Shown here: positions 1-6,576 of the stretch, piece after piece | How positions within the stretch are numbered: position 1 is the stretch's first letter | Layout: each line of letters opens with the position of its first letter | Assembly: GCA_934692455.1 (NCBI GenBank) | Contig: CAKUTY010000058.1 | Coordinates: forward strand, 1 to 8,183 | Length of the DNA stretch: 8,183 nt | Reading direction: 5' to 3' | Source: an uncultured Erysipelotrichaceae bacterium | GTDB taxonomy: Bacteria > Bacillota_I > Bacilli_A > Erysipelotrichales > Erysipelotrichaceae | The notes under the pieces: model-generated | Database searches by the model: none | What the model was told of the DNA's origin: nothing | The model's input: the letters and a program-made list of their open reading frames with translations, nothing else | Made by a program: the position numbers and the translations under genes

Positions 1-595
1 TTTCTTGTCTTCTAAGATTTCGGGTACTTATGATAATGCGGTAATGATCAAGAATATGGTTGAGATTGATAATTGTTATTTTATAGATTCTTTAAGTTGT
101 TCATGTGGTGAAAGATATTTGGTTAATGAAGCTTGTAGGATGAGGGATGAAGGGATTAGTTATAACGAAATCGTTACTACATTAGAGGAACTTAAGACTA
201 GGGTTAGAGTTATGGCTGGTGCTGATAACCTAGATTATTTAGCCAAAGGTGGTAGAGTCAATGCGGTTGCTCATAAGGTTGGTAACTTGTTGAAGTTTAA
301 ACCGTTGGTTACTTTAGACTTGGAGGGTAAAGTATCTTTGTTTTCAAAGCCTAGAGGTACTAAGAGTGCGATTGAGGAATTGGTTTTAAAGATAGTTAAT
401 GAAAGATTAGATGAAAGATTTCCAATATGTGCCTTATATACACCTAGCATTGGTAATGCGTTAAAGTTGGTTGAAAAATTAGCTAATGTAGGCGTTGAAA
501 TTCATGAGTTTAATAAGCATATGATTGGTGCTGTTATTGGTTCTCATTTGGGTCCAAATAGCTTTGGTTTAGCTTATGTTGTAAAGAAGAAATAG
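1..595 (+). CDS. DegV family protein (fatty-acid-binding, FakB-like), 5' truncated by window
   Basis: C-terminal part of a DegV-family protein. About 198 residues are visible in a family that is usually about 280-290 long, so roughly the first 80-90 are outside the window. The reading frame is open back to base 2, and the TTG at 5-7 is an internal leucine, not a start. Family hallmarks are present: the SSKISGTY segment (8-31), which lines the ligand pocket; the DYLAKGGR block with the conserved Gly-Gly-Arg at 248-256; a GNLLKFKPLVTL segment; and the C-terminal IGAVIGSHLGP block with its histidine at 545-547. DegV proteins bind a fatty acid in the cytosol. Those of the FakB type present it to the kinase FakA for phosphorylation and entry into phospholipid synthesis. 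Whether this copy is a true FakB cannot be decided here, because no fakA is in view. It ends in TAG 114 nt before pflB, and the pfl genes have their own candidate promoter. Confidence 0.93.
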   Translation, partial: FLSSKISGTYDNAVMIKNMVEIDNCYFIDSLSCSCGERYLVNEACRMRDEGISYNEIVTTLEELKTRVRVMAGADNLDYLAKGGRVNAVAHKVGNLLKFKPLVTLDLEGKVSLFSKPRGTKSAIEELVLKIVNERLDERFPICALYTPSIGNALKLVEKLANVGVEIHEFNKHMIGAVIGSHLGPNSFGLAYVVKKK

Positions 596-600
596 AGCTT

Positions 601-621
601 ATACAAAAATTTGTATTCTTT
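601..621 (+). terminator. Weak candidate terminator after degV
   Basis: The hairpin ATACAA-AAAT-TTGTAT (601-616) is followed by TCTTT. The stem is only 6 bp with one G-C pair, and the T tract is short and interrupted. It lies 5 nt after the degV stop, which is the right place for an intrinsic terminator. By sequence it would be leaky at best and may be chance in AT-rich DNA. Confidence 0.28.
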
Positions 622-652
622 GTGCATTTATGTTGCTAAATTAGTGCAAAAA
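619..652 (+). repeat. Short repeat pair flanking the pflB -35 element (possible operator)
   Basis: GTGCA occurs at 622-626 and again at 644-648, 22 nt apart (about two helical turns), on either side of the candidate -35 hexamer at 633-638. With flanks, the same stretch also reads as an imperfect inverted repeat: TTTGTGCA (619-626) against TGCAAAAA (645-652), with one mismatch in 8 and 18 nt between. The placement suits a regulator-binding site controlling pfl. TTGTG recalls half of a Rex (NADH-sensing) site, but the matching half-site at the usual short spacing is absent, so no regulator is assigned. Confidence 0.33.
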
Positions 653-661
653 TATTAGAAT
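633..661 (+). promoter_or_regulatory. Candidate sigma-A promoter for pflB-pflA
   Basis: TTGCTA at 633-638 matches the -35 consensus TTGACA at 4 of 6 positions. TAGAAT at 656-661 matches the -10 consensus TATAAT at 5 of 6, and the spacer is exactly 17 nt. Predicted transcription start is near 668, giving a leader of about 42 nt before the pflB ATG at 710. This is the best-spaced promoter match in the 114-nt gap, but AT-rich DNA gives frequent partial matches. Confidence 0.55.
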
Positions 662-672
662 AAAGGACGTAA

Positions 673-688
673 AACGACGAAGGTCGTT
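673..688 (+). promoter_or_regulatory. 5'-leader hairpin of the pfl mRNA
   Basis: The perfect 6-bp stem AACGAC / GTCGTT (673-678 with 683-688) closes a GAAG tetraloop (679-682). It stands out for its G-C content against the surrounding A/T-rich leader. It would lie within about 5 nt of the predicted mRNA 5' end and 13 nt upstream of the ribosome-binding site, and no T tract follows. A 5'-end hairpin in this position commonly protects an abundant mRNA from decay. It does not cover the ribosome-binding site, so it does not look like an attenuator or translational switch. Confidence 0.45.
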
Positions 689-701
689 ATAAATAAAGAA
701 A

Positions 702-705
702 GAGG
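702..705 (+). promoter_or_regulatory. Ribosome-binding site of pflB
   Basis: The purine-rich stretch AAAGAAAGAGG ends in GAGG at 702-705, four bases before ATG 710. It is one of only two clear Shine-Dalgarno sequences in the window; the other precedes the MFS transporter. It supports 710 as the pflB start. Confidence 0.7.
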
Positions 706-709
706 TAGT

Positions 710-2947
710 ATGAAAGAACAGTGGAGCGGATTTAAAAGTGGCAAGTGGTGCAATGAAATTGATGTAAGGGATTTCATTCAAACTAACTACAAGCCATATG
801 ATGGTGATGAAAGTTTCTTAGCTGGTGCAACAGAGGCAACTGATAAGCTATGGGGCGAATTACAAATTTTACAAAAGGAAGAAAGAGCCAAGGGTGGCGT
901 GCTTGATATGGAAACTGAAGTAGTAAGTGGTATTACTGCTTATGGTGCTGCATATCTTGATAAAGATTTAGAAAAGGTTGTTGGTTTACAAACAGATAAG
1001 CCATTAAAGAGAGCATTTATGCCTTATGGTGGTATCCGTATGGCTGAACAAAGCTGTCAAATGTATGGCTATGAACCAAGCCAAGAGTTACATGATATTT
1101 TTACTAAGTATCATACAACTCACTCTGATGCAGTTTTCTCTTGTTATACAAAGGAAATGAAGACTGCAAGACATAACAAGATCATTACAGGTTTACCTGA
1201 TACTTATGGTAGAGGTAGAATCGTTGGTGACTATAGAAGAATCGCCTTATACGGTATTGATTATCTAATCGAATGTAAACAAAATGATTTAGATGAATAC
1301 GGTGGCGGTTTAATGGATGAAATCGTTTGTCGTCAAAAGGAAGAAATTGCTAAGCAAATCAAGGCTTTAAAGGCTATGAAGGAAATGGCTTTAAGCTATG
1401 GCTTCGATATTTCTTTACCTGCAAAGGATTCATATGAAGCTGCACAATGGCTATACTTTGGTTATTTAGCTGCAATTAAGACTCAAAATGGTGCTGCTAT
1501 GTCAGTAGGTAGAATCGCTACTTTCTTAGATATCTATTTTGAAAGAGACTTAGCTAGTGGCAAGTATACTGAATCTGAGATTCAAGAGATCGTTGACCAT
1601 TTAACTATGAAGTTTAGAATGGTTAAGTTTGCTAGAATTGAAAGCTATAACCAATTATTCTCTGGTGACCCAGTTTGGGCAACACTTGATTTAGCTGGTG
1701 CTGGTGTAGATGGCAGAAGCATGGTTACTAAGACTGACTTCCGTTTCTTACATACTTTAGAGAACATGGGACCTTCTCCTGAGCCAAATGTTACTGTTTT
1801 ATATACTTCAAGACTTCCTGAAGGCTTCAAGAAGTATGCGGCTAAGATTTCAGTAGATACAAGTTCTATTCAATATGAAAATGATGATGTAATGCGTGTT
1901 GTTTGGGGTGATGACTATGCAATTTGTTGTTGTGTAAGTGCTACTCAAACTGGTAAGGAAATGCAATTCTTTGGTGCTAGAGCTAACTTAGCTAAGTGTC
2001 TTCTTTACGCTATCAATGGTGGTAAGGATGAAAAGACTAAGATGCAAGTTGGCCCTATCTATCAACCAATTACTTCTGAATACTTAGATTTCGAAGAAGT
2101 AATGGAAAAGTATGACTTAATGATGAGCTGGTTGGCTAAGTTATATGTAAACACATTAAACTTAATCCACTATATGCATGATAAGTACTATTATGAAGCA
2201 GCTCAAATGGCTTTAATTGATACTGAAGTAAGAAGAACTTTCGCTACTGGTATTGCAGGTTTCAGCCATGTTGTTGACTCATTAAGTGCTATTAAATATG
2301 CTAAGGTTAAGACAATCAGAGATGAAGATGGTCTTGTAGTTGATTATGAAGTTGAGGGTGATTTCCCAAGATACGGTAATGATGATGATAGAGCTGATGA
2401 TATCGCTATTTGGTTATTAAAGACTTTCTTAGAGAAGGTTAAGGAAAACCATACTTATAGAAATTCAGAAGCAACTACTTCAATTCTTACTATTACTTCA
2501 AATGTTGTTTATGGTAAGGCAACAGGTTCTCTACCTGATGGTAGAAAGGCTGGCGAACCTTTATCTCCAGGTGCTAACCCAGCTTATGGTGCTGAAAAGA
2601 ATGGTTTAATTTCTTCATTAAATTCAGTTGCTAAGTTACCTTATGAATATGCTCTTGATGGTATTTCAAATACACAAACTATTAACCCTGATGCTCTAGG
2701 TCATAGTGAGGATGAAAGAGTTAATAACTTAGTTAACGTGTTAGATGGCTACTTCGATAGAGGTGCTCACCACTTGAATGTTAACGTATTTGGCGTAGAT
2801 AAGTTAAAAGATGCTATGGAACATCCAGAAAAGCCAGAATATGCAAACTTCACAATTAGAGTTTCTGGTTATGCTGTTAAGTTCATTGACTTGACTCGTG
2901 AACAACAACTAGATGTTATCAGCAGAACTTGTCATGACCACATGTAA
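710..2947 (+). CDS. pflB: Formate acetyltransferase (pyruvate formate-lyase), glycyl radical enzyme
   Basis: Cytosolic enzyme converting pyruvate and CoA to acetyl-CoA and formate, the main anaerobic fate of pyruvate in mixed-acid fermentation. Its 745 residues compare with about 759 for the E. coli enzyme. The PFL catalytic domain fills about residues 10-600 and the glycine-radical domain the last 130. The active-site cysteine pair is Cys407-Cys408 in AICCCVS, aligning with E. coli Cys418-Cys419. The residue before the pair is also cysteine (Cys406), where E. coli has alanine. The motif MQFFGARANLAK follows, as expected. The radical glycine is Gly720 in RVSGYAV (codon 2867-2869), with the same 26-residue distance to the C-terminus as in E. 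coli. The start is set by GAGG at 702-705 and by a normal N-terminus (WSGFKSGKW). The last 14 nt overlap pflA, and the unusual tail CHDHM lies partly in that overlap. The gene is complete, and PFL rather than a diol dehydratase or choline lyase is clear from near-full-length similarity. Confidence 0.99.
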   Translation: MKEQWSGFKSGKWCNEIDVRDFIQTNYKPYDGDESFLAGATEATDKLWGELQILQKEERAKGGVLDMETEVVSGITAYGAAYLDKDLEKVVGLQTDKPLKRAFMPYGGIRMAEQSCQMYGYEPSQELHDIFTKYHTTHSDAVFSCYTKEMKTARHNKIITGLPDTYGRGRIVGDYRRIALYGIDYLIECKQNDLDEYGGGLMDEIVCRQKEEIAKQIKALKAMKEMALSYGFDISLPAKDSYEAAQWLYFGYLAAIKTQNGAAMSVGRIATFLDIYFERDLASGKYTESEIQEIVDHLTMKFRMVKFARIESYNQLFSGDPVWATLDLAGAGVDGRSMVTKTDFRFLHTLENMGPSPEPNVTVLYTSRLPEGFKKYAAKISVDTSSIQYENDDVMRVVWGDDYAICCCVSATQTGKEMQFFGARANLAKCLLYAINGGKDEKTKMQVGPIYQPITSEYLDFEEVMEKYDLMMSWLAKLYVNTLNLIHYMHDKYYYEAAQMALIDTEVRRTFATGIAGFSHVVDSLSAIKYAKVKTIRDEDGLVVDYEVEGDFPRYGNDDDRADDIAIWLLKTFLEKVKENHTYRNSEATTSILTITSNVVYGKATGSLPDGRKAGEPLSPGANPAYGAEKNGLISSLNSVAKLPYEYALDGISNTQTINPDALGHSEDERVNNLVNVLDGYFDRGAHHLNVNVFGVDKLKDAMEHPEKPEYANFTIRVSGYAVKFIDLTREQQLDVISRTCHDHM

Positions 2948-3686
2948 TAACAATTTAGGTCTTATTCATTCATGCGAATCCTTTGGCTCAGTTGATGGGC
3001 CAGGGGTTCGCTATATTGTTTTTATGCAAGGTTGCAATATGCGTTGTGCATATTGTCATAATCCAGATACTTGGAAGACAGGTGAAGGGAATACAAGTGC
3101 TAAGGAAGTTTTTGATAAGGCTATTAGATGTAAGTCTTACTGGAGAAATGGTGGTGGTATTACTGTTTCTGGTGGTGAACCATTATTACAACTTGATTTC
3201 TTGATTGATCTATTTACTTTATGTAAACAAGAGGATGTTAATACTTGTATTGATACTTGTGGTCAGCCTTTTGATTTAAACAATATTGAGTTCATGGAAA
3301 AGTTTGATAAGTTATTAGAGCTTACTAATTTACTTTTAGTAGATATTAAGCATATTGATAATGACAAACATATTGAACTCACTGGTAAGCCAAATACTAA
3401 TATTTTAGAAATGTTTAGGTATTTGGATAAGAAGAATAAGCCTATTTGGATTAGACATGTTCTTGTTCCTGGCATTAATGATGATGATGATTCTTTAACT
3501 AGGACTAAGGAATTTATTGATTCTTTATCTAATGTGAAAAGGGTTGAGGTTCTTCCTTATCATACACTTGGTATACATAAGTGGGAGATGTTAGGTATTA
3601 AATATCGCTTAGATGGTTTTTTACCTCCTAACAAGGAACAAATAAGTAGAGCTAATACAATTTTAGATACTCAAAAATACAAATAA
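2934..3686 (+). CDS. pflA: Pyruvate formate-lyase activating enzyme (radical SAM)
   Basis: Radical SAM enzyme that uses a [4Fe-4S] cluster and S-adenosylmethionine to abstract hydrogen from the PflB glycine and create the glycyl radical. The cluster motif CNMRCAYC gives Cys34, Cys38 and Cys41. The SAM-contact motif SGGEP lies at residues 79-83. The opening IHSCESFGSVDGPGVR is the family signature, as are VDIKH and VPGINDDDD further on. From ATG 2934 the protein has 250 residues, close to the usual 245-250. An in-frame ATG at 2913 would add seven residues (MLSAELV) and lengthen the overlap. Neither has a Shine-Dalgarno sequence, and 2934 fits family N-termini better. The start lies 14 nt inside pflB, so translation probably depends on ribosomes finishing pflB. 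The stop codon is built into the terminator stem that follows. Close adjacency to pflB identifies its substrate. Confidence 0.97.
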   Translation: MTTCNNNLGLIHSCESFGSVDGPGVRYIVFMQGCNMRCAYCHNPDTWKTGEGNTSAKEVFDKAIRCKSYWRNGGGITVSGGEPLLQLDFLIDLFTLCKQEDVNTCIDTCGQPFDLNNIEFMEKFDKLLELTNLLLVDIKHIDNDKHIELTGKPNTNILEMFRYLDKKNKPIWIRHVLVPGINDDDDSLTRTKEFIDSLSNVKRVEVLPYHTLGIHKWEMLGIKYRLDGFLPPNKEQISRANTILDTQKYK

Positions 3687-3713
3687 GTCATTGCCTAAGG
3701 TGATGACTTTTTT
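3685..3713 (+). terminator. Intrinsic terminator of the pflB-pflA operon
   Basis: AAGTCATTGCC (3685-3695) pairs with GGTGATGACTT (3699-3709) across a TAA loop. This gives 11 bp, two of them G-T wobbles, and the stem runs into six T residues (3708-3713). The stem starts within the pflA stop codon TAA at 3684-3686, so coding sequence and terminator share bases. It is a strong, well-formed rho-independent signal and separates pfl from cls. Confidence 0.87.
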
Positions 3714-3720
3714 ATATCAT
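3691..3720 (+). promoter_or_regulatory. Candidate cls promoter overlapping the pfl terminator
   Basis: TTGCCT at 3691-3696 (4 of 6 to TTGACA) and TATCAT at 3715-3720 (5 of 6 to TATAAT) are 18 nt apart. A start 7-8 nt past the -10 falls at 3727-3728, essentially on the A of the cls ATG, which predicts a leaderless or near-leaderless mRNA. The -35 lies inside the terminator stem and loop. The lack of any Shine-Dalgarno sequence before cls agrees with this. The match is moderate and the DNA is AT-rich. Confidence 0.38.
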
Positions 3721-3727
3721 AAATATA

Positions 3728-5230
3728 ATGAAAAGTGTTTTAGGCCGTATCATAACTTTGGTGTTCATGGTTCTTGGTGAACTAGCTTTAGGGGTTTTAT
3801 TATTTAATTATTTGACTTCTAAATTTGTTTTTATTGAAGTTTTTTTACATATACTTGCAGTAATAGTAGTCTTAAATATCATTAGAACTTCTAAGCATTT
3901 ATCTAGTGATATAACTTGGATATTCTTAATTATTTTATTTCCAGTACCGGCTACTTTTGTCTTCCTTATGACTTATTTTAATTTGTTTATTAATAGAACT
4001 TTTAAGTCGATTGTTAAGGAAGAAAAGAAAGCGGTAACTTTTCTTAATCAGGATGATGAAGTATTAGAGGATTTAAAGAATGAATGTCCTACATATTATC
4101 AAGATTTCATGTTTCTAAAGAATAGTAATTTTCCCATCTACTACAATAATAATTTTGATTATTATAGTCCTGGTGAAAAGGGTTTTCCTGTTTTATTGAG
4201 TGAGCTTAAGAAGGCTAAGAAGTATATCTTTATGGAATATTTCATTATTGAAGAAGGAATTATGTTTAATTCTATTTTGGATATTCTAAAAGAAAAGGTA
4301 AAAGAGGGTGTTGAGTGTAGGGTTATGTATGATGATATGGGTTCTTTGCATACATTACCTAAATCATACGCTAATGTACTTGAGTCTTATGGTATTAAGG
4401 CGGTTACTTTTAATAAGGTAACTCCGATTTTAAGTACTATTATGAATAATCGAGATCATCGTAAGATTTTAATTATTGATGGTAAGGTAGCTTTTAGTGG
4501 TGGTGTTAATTTAGCTGATGAATACATCAATAAGAAGGTAGTTCATGGTAAGTGGTTAGATAATATTATTAGAATTAAGGGTAAGGCCGTTGATTCGATG
4601 TTGGTGACTTTCTTAACTAACTGGAATGCACTAAGACATGATGATGTTGATTATAGAGACTTCATGGTTGAGCATAGAGTTAGAGTTAAGGATGGTTTTA
4701 TTGTTCCTTATAGTGAGACACCTTTAGACTTTGAATTAACGGCGCAGAGTGTTTATATGGACATTTTAAATAGAGCCCAAGATTATGTTTATATCATGAC
4801 TCCTTATTTGATTATTGATGAAGAAATGATTAACTGCCTTATTCATACCGCTAAAAAAGGTGTAGATGTTAAGATTATTGTCCCTGGTATTGCTGATAAA
4901 AAGATAATTCATGATATTGGTGAGTCTTATTATGACCAATTAATTAGGGGTGGTGTTCAGATATATGAATATAGACCTGGTTTTGTGCATGCAAAAGTAT
5001 TTGTGAGTGATGATATATCAAGTGTTGTTGGCACTGTTAACCTTGATTATCGTTCTTTATATCTTCATTTTGAGAATGCGGTCCTTTTGTATAAGAGTAA
5101 GAAGATAATGGATATTAAAAAGGACTTCTTAAATGTATTAGAAGATTCAACGGAAATTAAACATGCTCGTTTTTCTCTTGTGAAGAACTTTTTGATGAGT
5201 GTGTTAAGAATATTCGCGTCTTTGTTGTAG
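3728..5230 (+). CDS. cls: Cardiolipin synthase (phospholipase D superfamily)
   Basis: Membrane enzyme that condenses phosphatidylglycerol molecules to cardiolipin, releasing glycerol. The 500 residues match the usual 480-510 of Gram-positive Cls. Hydrophobic N-terminal segments lie at about residues 5-28, 33-52 and 62-85 (the last in WIFLIILFPVPATFVFL), followed by two phospholipase-D halves. Each half has a complete HxKx4D motif: His244-Lys246-Asp251 followed by GGVN, and His421-Lys423-Asp428 followed by GTVNLDYRS. The C-terminal end (FSLVKNFLMSVLRIFASLL) is an amphipathic or hydrophobic tail typical of the family. ATG 3728 gives the expected short charged lead (MKSVLGR) into the first helix, but no Shine-Dalgarno sequence precedes it. 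The next in-frame ATG (3767) would remove half of that helix. It starts 14 nt after the pfl terminator and ends 13 nt before the MFS gene, so it probably leads a new transcription unit. Confidence 0.96.
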   Translation: MKSVLGRIITLVFMVLGELALGVLLFNYLTSKFVFIEVFLHILAVIVVLNIIRTSKHLSSDITWIFLIILFPVPATFVFLMTYFNLFINRTFKSIVKEEKKAVTFLNQDDEVLEDLKNECPTYYQDFMFLKNSNFPIYYNNNFDYYSPGEKGFPVLLSELKKAKKYIFMEYFIIEEGIMFNSILDILKEKVKEGVECRVMYDDMGSLHTLPKSYANVLESYGIKAVTFNKVTPILSTIMNNRDHRKILIIDGKVAFSGGVNLADEYINKKVVHGKWLDNIIRIKGKAVDSMLVTFLTNWNALRHDDVDYRDFMVEHRVRVKDGFIVPYSETPLDFELTAQSVYMDILNRAQDYVYIMTPYLIIDEEMINCLIHTAKKGVDVKIIVPGIADKKIIHDIGESYYDQLIRGGVQIYEYRPGFVHAKVFVSDDISSVVGTVNLDYRSLYLHFENAVLLYKSKKIMDIKKDFLNVLEDSTEIKHARFSLVKNFLMSVLRIFASLL

Positions 5231-5232
5231 AT

Positions 5233-5238
5233 AGGGGG
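5233..5238 (+). promoter_or_regulatory. Ribosome-binding site of the MFS transporter gene
   Basis: AGGGGG, five bases before ATG 5244 and immediately after the cls stop codon, is the strongest Shine-Dalgarno sequence in the window. It fixes the transporter start. It also indicates independent translation initiation within a shared message. Confidence 0.8.
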
Positions 5239-5243
5239 ATAAT

Positions 5244-6575
5244 ATGAAATTAAACTACAAAAGAACGATTTTAGTGGGCTTAGCTTTCATGTCTATCTGT
5301 GCTTTCTGGCAGATGTATGATGGTATTGTTCCACTAATCCTAACCAACACTTTTCACTTAAATGAAACGTTGTCTGGTATGATCATGGCCCTTGATAATG
5401 TCTTGGCCTTATTCTTATTACCTTTGTTTGGTTCTTTGTCTGATAAGACAGAAACTAATATTGGTAAGCGTATGCCATTTATCTTATTTGGTACTGGTTT
5501 GGCTGTTATTTTAATGAACTTCTTGCCAATTATTGATAATGCCTATTATGGTGAACCAACTACATTTAAGCTTATTTCTTTTATCATTGTGCTTGGTTTC
5601 TTACTAATTGCGATGGGAACTTATCGTTCTCCTGCTGTAGCTTTAATGCCTGATGTTACGCCTAATCCTTTAAGATCTAAGGCTAATGCGATTATTAATT
5701 TAATGGTTGCAGTAGGAGGCATTATCTACTTAGCTTTGGCTAGCATTTTATATCCTCACGCTAAGACTGTTGGTGTTGAGCATGTTAATTATCAAATATT
5801 GTTTATCTTAATTTCAGCACTGATGTTTATTTGTGTTGGTATCTTGGTCTTAACTATTAAGGAACCTAAATTAAGACAAGAGAATCTAGAGCTTGAGAAA
5901 CAACATCCTGAATGGGATTTAGCTGTTGATGATGGCAGTGGTGATGAAAAGTTGCCTCCTGAAGTTAAAAGATCTTTAGGTTTCTTATTAGCTTCTATTG
6001 CCCTTTGGTTTATGGGCTATAATGGCGTGACAACTTGGTTTACAACCTATGTTTCTAAGGTGATGGGTGCAGGACTTGGTGGTGCTAGTACTTGTTTACT
6101 AGTGGCTACAGCAGGTGCTATTGTTTCTTATATTCCAGTAGGTAGTCTAGCTTCTAAGGTAGGTAGAAAGAAATGTATCCAATTCGGTATTATTTTATTA
6201 GCTTCAATGTTTGTGATGGGCTTTGTCTTAACAACTATCTTTGATCATATCAATTTTGTAATGTATATCTGTTTCGCCCTTGTAGGACTAGCATGGGCTA
6301 GTATCAATGTTAATTCACTTCCAATGGTTGTTGAAATGTGTAAGGGTAGTGACATTGGTAAGTTCACTGGCTATTACTATACAGCTTCTATGGCTGCTCA
6401 AATTATTACTCCAGTATGTGCAGGTACTTTAATGAGGCTTATTTCTTATAAAGTATTATTTATCTATTCTGCAATATTTGTATTGGCATCTTATTTCACT
6501 ATGTCTCAAGTTAAACATGGTGACCAAAAGGTTGCAGGTAAGAAAGGATTAGAAGCTTTCGAAGATTTAGACTAA
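5244..6575 (+). CDS. MFS transporter, probable sugar/glycoside cation symporter-like
   Basis: Twelve-helix major facilitator protein of 443 residues in the cytoplasmic membrane. The helix 2-3 loop carries a motif-A-like GSLSDKTETNIGKRMPF (63-79), and the matching loop of the second half carries GSLASKVGRKK (300-310). An acidic residue, Asp26, sits in helix 1 (FWQMYDGIVPLIL). A hydrophilic, highly charged central loop of about 40 residues (about 209-247) separates the halves. The extended helix 2-3 loop ending GKRMPF resembles the sucrose/maltose SLC45-SUT type and related glycoside symporters, so a sugar or glycoside driven by H+ or Na+ is the likeliest substrate. That is inference, because the family is broad and no catabolic enzyme is nearby. 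It has a strong ribosome-binding site, starts 13 nt after cls and ends 1 nt before the LuxR-type regulator, so transporter and regulator are probably made together. Confidence 0.9.
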   Translation: MKLNYKRTILVGLAFMSICAFWQMYDGIVPLILTNTFHLNETLSGMIMALDNVLALFLLPLFGSLSDKTETNIGKRMPFILFGTGLAVILMNFLPIIDNAYYGEPTTFKLISFIIVLGFLLIAMGTYRSPAVALMPDVTPNPLRSKANAIINLMVAVGGIIYLALASILYPHAKTVGVEHVNYQILFILISALMFICVGILVLTIKEPKLRQENLELEKQHPEWDLAVDDGSGDEKLPPEVKRSLGFLLASIALWFMGYNGVTTWFTTYVSKVMGAGLGGASTCLLVATAGAIVSYIPVGSLASKVGRKKCIQFGIILLASMFVMGFVLTTIFDHINFVMYICFALVGLAWASINVNSLPMVVEMCKGSDIGKFTGYYYTASMAAQIITPVCAGTLMRLISYKVLFIYSAIFVLASYFTMSQVKHGDQKVAGKKGLEAFEDLD

Positions 6576-6576
6576 T

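Noticed and set aside
1645..1830. Open frame of 61 codons on the minus strand inside pflB
   Set aside because: It lies wholly within the strongly conserved pflB reading frame and has no ribosome-binding site or recognisable protein content, so it is a shadow of the gene on the other strand.
2983..3204. Open frame of 73 codons in another + frame inside pflA
   Set aside because: It overlaps the cluster and SAM motifs of pflA in the true frame. Its hydrophobic look comes from frame-shifted Val/Gly-rich codons.
3263..3475. Open frame of 70 codons on the minus strand inside pflA
   Set aside because: It is antisense to conserved pflA coding sequence with no supporting signals.
3479..3491. GAT repeat encoding four aspartates in PflA, considered as a slippage-prone tract
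   Set aside because: E. coli PflA has the same Asp run at this position, so it is a conserved protein feature.
3724..3729. Perfect TATAAT overlapping the cls ATG
   Set aside because: Transcription from it would begin inside cls and force a start at 3767, cutting the first membrane helix. No -35 lies 17 nt upstream. TATCAT at 3715-3720 fits better.
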